Source of the DNA: Staphylospora marina
GTDB taxonomy: Bacteria > Bacillota > Bacilli > Thermoactinomycetales > Thermoactinomycetaceae
Reading direction: 5' to 3'
Assembly: GCF_003856495.1 (NCBI RefSeq)
Contig: NZ_CP034118.1
Location: 1,158,001-1,222,000 of the forward strand
DNA: 64,000 nt
This document shows positions 60,905 through 64,000 of the stretch, piece after piece; positions within the stretch are counted from its first letter, which is position 1; every line of letters starts with the position of its first letter. The translations under genes and the position numbers were made by a program. The notes under the pieces are model-generated. The model did no database searches. It worked only from the letters and a program-made list of their open reading frames with translations, and had not been told where the DNA came from.

Positions 60905-62478
60905 TCAATTTCCGTCACCGAATGGATGCCGGCCGATGTTCTCAGCTCCTCCAGAAGGCCGGTCGGAACGGGTTTGTCGATGCGCAGCACCATGATGGCC
61001 GCACCTCCGGCCGCCTGACGCCCCACCTGCATGGTGGCGATGTTGATGCCGTGGTTGCCGAGCAGCGTGCCCACGCGTCCGATCGCTCCCGGCTGGTCAT
61101 GGTGCCGGATGAACAGCAGATGCCCTTTGGGAGCCACGTCGACACTGTACCCGTCCACGCGGATGATGCGCGGACCCAATCCGTTCAGAACCGTTCCGGA
61201 CACGGTGACGGTTCCGTGTGACGTTTCCGCTTCCAGGCGGATCTGTTGAGTGAAACCGGCCGTATCCGGAATCTTTTGTTCCGTTACACGGATTCCGCGC
61301 TCCCGGGCGAGATGCAGGGCGTTCACCTCGTTGACCCGGTCGAGATGACGGGCCAAAAGGCCGCTCAGTACGGCGCGGGTCAGCAAAGAACTGTCCAAAT
61401 CGCTCACTTCCCCGGCCAGGATGACTTTCAGTTCGCGAACCGGTCCTGGAAGAAGGGCGGAGATGAAGCGGCCCATGTTGCCGGCCAGTTTGCGGAACGG
61501 CACGGCACGTGCCTGCAATTCCGCAGGGACGGGCGGGAGGTTGACGGCATTTTTGAAAGGCTTGCCGCGCAAGATGTTGAGGACCTCTTCCGCCACGTCT
61601 TCGGCCACGTTTTGTTGCGCTTCCACCGTGGATGCCCCCAGATGGGGAGTGGCCACCACTTGTCGCAGCTTCAGCAGGGGATGATCACCCGGGGGTTCTT
61701 TTTCAAACACATCCAACGCGGCACCGGCCACTTTCCCAGAACGAATCGCCTCCAGCAAGGCTTCTTCGTCAATGATGCCGCCCCGGGCACAGTTGATGAT
61801 CCGCACCCCTTCTTTCATCCGGGCGAGTACGTCCCGATTGATCAAGTGACGGGTTTCTTTGGTGAGAGGGGTATGAACGCTGAGAAAGTCGGCCTGTCGC
61901 ACCGCTTCGTCAAACGGGACGATCTCCACTCCCAATTTATCGGCGCGTTCTTCCGTCAGATACGGGTCATGGGCGATCACCCGCATCCGAAACGCTTTGG
62001 CCCGGACGGCAAGTTCCGAACCGATTCTTCCCATGCCCACGATGGCCAGTGTTTTTCCGCTGAGTTCCACGCCGGTGAATTCCTTGCGCTTCCATTCACC
62101 GTGAAGCAGGCTGCGGGAGGCCTGGGGAATGTTCCGGGCCATCGAAATGAGCAGGGCAAAGGTGTGTTCGGCGGTGGAGACCGTATTGCCGTCCGGGGCG
62201 TTCACCACAATGATGCCGCGGCGGGTGGCCGCGTTCACGTCGATGTTGTCCACGCCCACTCCCGCGCGGGCGATCACTTTGAGACGCCGGGCATGAGACA
62301 GCAATTCTTCATCCACCCGGGTGCCGCTGCGGACGATCAGGGCGTCGGCTTCTTCCACCAACGGAAAGAGTTCTTGTCCGGCCAGGTTTTCGCCGGACAG
62401 AATCCGAATCTCTCCGGCATTTCGCAATTTCTCCAAACCCGGTCCGCCGATGGGATCAGCGATCAACACGTTGTACAT
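60895..62478 (-). CDS. serA: D-3-phosphoglycerate dehydrogenase
   Basis: 527 aa from the ATG after AGGAGG; a longer frame is spurious. NAD-binding GMGRIGSELA (~147-156), catalytic RAGVGVDNID, HTPLTKETRHLI, NCARGG and HLGAST. Then an intervening domain and a C-terminal ACT domain (RHHDQPGAIGRVG), the type-1 form regulated by serine in some species. First step of serine synthesis. Overlaps the aminotransferase gene by 23 bp. Confidence 0.96.
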   Translation of the reverse strand: MYNVLIADPIGGPGLEKLRNAGEIRILSGENLAGQELFPLVEEADALIVRSGTRVDEELLSHARRLKVIARAGVGVDNIDVNAATRRGIIVVNAPDGNTVSTAEHTFALLISMARNIPQASRSLLHGEWKRKEFTGVELSGKTLAIVGMGRIGSELAVRAKAFRMRVIAHDPYLTEERADKLGVEIVPFDEAVRQADFLSVHTPLTKETRHLINRDVLARMKEGVRIINCARGGIIDEEALLEAIRSGKVAGAALDVFEKEPPGDHPLLKLRQVVATPHLGASTVEAQQNVAEDVAEEVLNILRGKPFKNAVNLPPVPAELQARAVPFRKLAGNMGRFISALLPGPVRELKVILAGEVSDLDSSLLTRAVLSGLLARHLDRVNEVNALHLARERGIRVTEQKIPDTAGFTQQIRLEAETSHGTVTVSGTVLNGLGPRIIRVDGYSVDVAPKGHLLFIRHHDQPGAIGRVGTLLGNHGINIATMQVGRQAAGGAAIMVLRIDKPVPTGLLEELRTSAGIHSVTEIDLT

Positions 62479-63625
62479 CGGCGATCCACACCTCCTGTGC
62501 CGCTTTGATGCCTGCGCCCGGCTCCGAAAGGACTCCCAGCCGTGCCAGTGCCGTTTCCAGAGTCCCCAGCGCCGCGAGCAAATCGGGCTCATGGCAGTGG
62601 CCCATGTGTCCGATTCGGAAAATTCGTCCTTTGAGCCGGCCTTGGCCGCCGGCGATCACCACGCCCAGGTTGCGCATTTCGGCGCGCAATTCATCCGCCG
62701 TCCAGCGGTCTCCGCCCATGGCGGCGGTCACCGTGGGGGAGGCGCAAGATTCGTCCGTCAACAGCCGGATGCCCAACGCTTCCAAGGCGCGCCGGGTCAT
62801 TTTTCCCAAGCGTTCATGCCGCCGGAAGACTTCTTGAAGTCCTTCTTCCTCCAGCATGTTCAGGGATTCGGCCAAGCCGAACAACAGGCTGACCGGAGGA
62901 GTGAACGGGGTCGTTTCCTGCTCCAGACTGTGACGGTACATGAGAAGATCGAGATAATACCGGGGACGGGGATTGGATTCGATGACGTGCCAAGCCCGCG
63001 GACTGACGGCCACCGCCGCAAGACCGGGAGGGAGCATCAAGGCTTTTTGCGAGCCCGTGACGGCCACGTCGATTCCCCGTTCGTCCATGTTCAACGGAGC
63101 GCCGCCGACCGAACTGACACCGTCCACGATGACCAAAGCGTCCGAACGCTGCCGGATCGTTTCGGCCAGCTCACCGACCGGATGGAGCACGCCGGTCGAT
63201 GTTTCGCAATGGGTGAGAAACACGGCCCGAATCTCCCGATGTCGGTCCAGTTCTTTGGCCAATCGGTCCGGTTCGCACGGACTTCCCCAGGGAATCTCCA
63301 GCCGAACCACTTCCGCGTCCATTCGCTGAAGGATGTCCGCGAATCTCTTTCCGAAGGCTCCCGCCACCACGACCAAGACTTTGTCTCCGGGACGAACGGT
63401 GTTGACCGCCGCCGCTTCCAGCGCGGCCGTGCCGCTGCCGGAAACGGGGAACACGGGGGATGAAGTGCCGAACACATTCCGGAGTCTGCGGGAAATGTCA
63501 CGGATCAGCACGGATGCTTCCTTGCTTCGGTGACCGATGGCCGGGCGGCTCATGGCCGTCTGGATGCGCCACGGAACCGGGGTCGGACCGGGAATTCGCA
63601 GATGGACATGGTCTGCGGTCGACAA
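62456..63625 (-). CDS. Class V aminotransferase, likely phosphoserine or serine-glyoxylate type
   Basis: 389 aa, TTG start after AAAGGAGG. N-terminal PGPTPVPWRIQTAMSRPAIGHRS, PLP pocket SGSGTAALEAA, D in VIVDGVSSVGG and PLP Lys in TGSQKALMLPPG. Belongs to the alanine-glyoxylate/serine-pyruvate group, not to classical SerC. Its overlap with serA suggests it transaminates 3-phosphohydroxypyruvate, as such enzymes do in archaea. Serine-glyoxylate transaminase is the alternative. Confidence 0.88.
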   Translation of the reverse strand: MSTADHVHLRIPGPTPVPWRIQTAMSRPAIGHRSKEASVLIRDISRRLRNVFGTSSPVFPVSGSGTAALEAAAVNTVRPGDKVLVVVAGAFGKRFADILQRMDAEVVRLEIPWGSPCEPDRLAKELDRHREIRAVFLTHCETSTGVLHPVGELAETIRQRSDALVIVDGVSSVGGAPLNMDERGIDVAVTGSQKALMLPPGLAAVAVSPRAWHVIESNPRPRYYLDLLMYRHSLEQETTPFTPPVSLLFGLAESLNMLEEEGLQEVFRRHERLGKMTRRALEALGIRLLTDESCASPTVTAAMGGDRWTADELRAEMRNLGVVIAGGQGRLKGRIFRIGHMGHCHEPDLLAALGTLETALARLGVLSEPGAGIKAAQEVWIADVQRVDR

Positions 63626-63734
63626 CGGAAATCGCCTCCTTTGAAAGAAAAAAAGCTTGTCCCGTCAGGACTCGTTCATTCCAAACAGAACAGGCCGAAA
63701 CATTCAGCATGATGTCGAAGAAAAATTTTTCACT

Positions 63735-63763
63735 AATTTAACACAGCAGAGTGTTGATGTCAA
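63735..63763 (-). promoter_or_regulatory. Promoter of the aminotransferase-serA operon
   Basis: Minus strand TTGACA (63758-63763), 17 bp, TAAATT (63735-63740). The palindrome GTTGATGTCAAC (63754-63764 region) covers the -35 and looks like an operator. A leader of about 105 nt follows. Little else is seen in 63626-63922 apart from the palindrome at 63834. Confidence 0.6.
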
Positions 63764-63833
63764 CGAACGCCCCAAACCCCTCTCTCTTGTGTTAACATGG
63801 GAGTGTTGCGTTCCTTGCCGGATGAGAAACAAA

Positions 63834-63849
63834 CGGATGTCAACATCCG
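63834..63849. promoter_or_regulatory. Palindrome between the serine operon and the helicase gene
   Basis: CGGATGT-CA-ACATCCG, a 7-bp perfect inverted repeat. It shares ATGTCAAC with the palindrome at the -35 of the divergent promoter. Confidence 0.35.
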
Positions 63850-63922
63850 CTCCGGTGAAACTGCCTCAGGAACGGCATCGGGAGGAACCGGTTGTTTCGA
63901 AAAACAGGGGAGGAATCGGATC

Positions 63923-64000
63923 TTGCACGCGTCTGTCATCAACCGGGAGATGTTGCTCGACGGCTTGAACGGCCCGCAAAGAGAGGCCGTCACCGCCGCC
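63923..64000 (+). CDS. PcrA/UvrD-like helicase, N-terminal start (cut by window edge)
   Basis: 26 codons from TTG after GGGGAGGA. MLLDGLNGPQREAVTAA is the N-terminal Q-motif of UvrD/PcrA helicases (LLxGLNxxQ-EAV). The Walker A motif would come right after the edge. An ATG at 63950 is an alternative start. Confidence 0.65.
   Translation, partial: MHASVINREMLLDGLNGPQREAVTAA

Noticed and set aside
1-64000. CRISPR arrays, tRNA or rRNA genes, insertion sequences
   Set aside because: No regularly spaced repeats, no cloverleaf or rRNA-like segments, and no transposase reading frame were found on either strand.

Overview
The window looks like a chromosomal segment of an endospore-forming, thermophile-type Firmicute, most likely Thermoactinomycetaceae or a close relative. 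This is inferred from three things: the genes are GC-rich but bacillar in sequence, the gene order follows the Bacillus subtilis nudF-to-serA sporulation/respiration segment, and there are many sporulation genes (mciZ, cse60, spoIIM, dacF, spoIIAA-AB-sigF, spoVA genes, ytfJ, dacB, spmA, spmB). About 54 intact genes, two edge-truncated genes and one pseudogene are supported. No tRNA, rRNA, CRISPR array or intact IS element was found.

Layout. 1-0.4 kb: the C-terminal tail of a retron-type reverse transcriptase and its terminator. 0.4-2.5 kb: mciZ (FtsZ inhibitor), nudF and an endonuclease Q homologue. 2.6-8.2 kb: histidine degradation genes hutG-hutU-hutI with an AraC-type regulator. 8.5-12.2 kb: accessory genes, including two unknown proteins, a broken CYTH gene, an HTH-TPR regulator followed by a tiny ORF, a Nudix hydrolase and cse60. 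12.3-16.1 kb: a compact minus-strand operon of a 65-aa peptide, ABC ATPase, ABC permease, a PqqD-M50 protease fusion and a small membrane protein. This is the best candidate for an undescribed system. 16.4-20.7 kb: a 1436-aa secreted amylopullulanase-like enzyme.

21-28 kb returns to the conserved backbone: spoIIM, fur, ald, yqzK, then a nucleoside catabolism operon (deoB, two tandem purine nucleoside phosphorylases, pdp). 28.4-30.7 kb is an immune inhibitor A protease. 30.8-36 kb holds dacF, the sigma-F operon and a reduced spoVA operon (AA, AB, AEB, AEA; no AC or AD). 36-39 kb has lysA and ctaA. 38.9-42.7 kb is the FMN-riboswitch-controlled riboflavin operon ribD-ribE-ribBA-ribH. 42.7-48.5 kb has scpAB, a minus-strand Cu/Zn superoxide dismutase, a DUF2953 gene with ytfJ, and dacB-spmA-spmB. 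48.5-51.6 kb is a TetR repressor and an MMPL transporter with three palindromic operators. 51.7-58.1 kb is rluB and the cytochrome c maturation and redox-sensing genes resB-resC-resD-resE. 58.4-64 kb has an acyl-CoA ligase, an SDR with a structured leader, serA, a class V aminotransferase and the first codons of a PcrA/UvrD-like helicase.

How the genes work together: ResDE senses respiratory state and probably acts on ctaA and resBC; mciZ, sigF, dacF and spoVA serve successive sporulation stages; deoB, the phosphorylases and pdp degrade nucleosides; serA and its aminotransferase supply serine. Assignments come from reading motifs and gene order; no database search was run.
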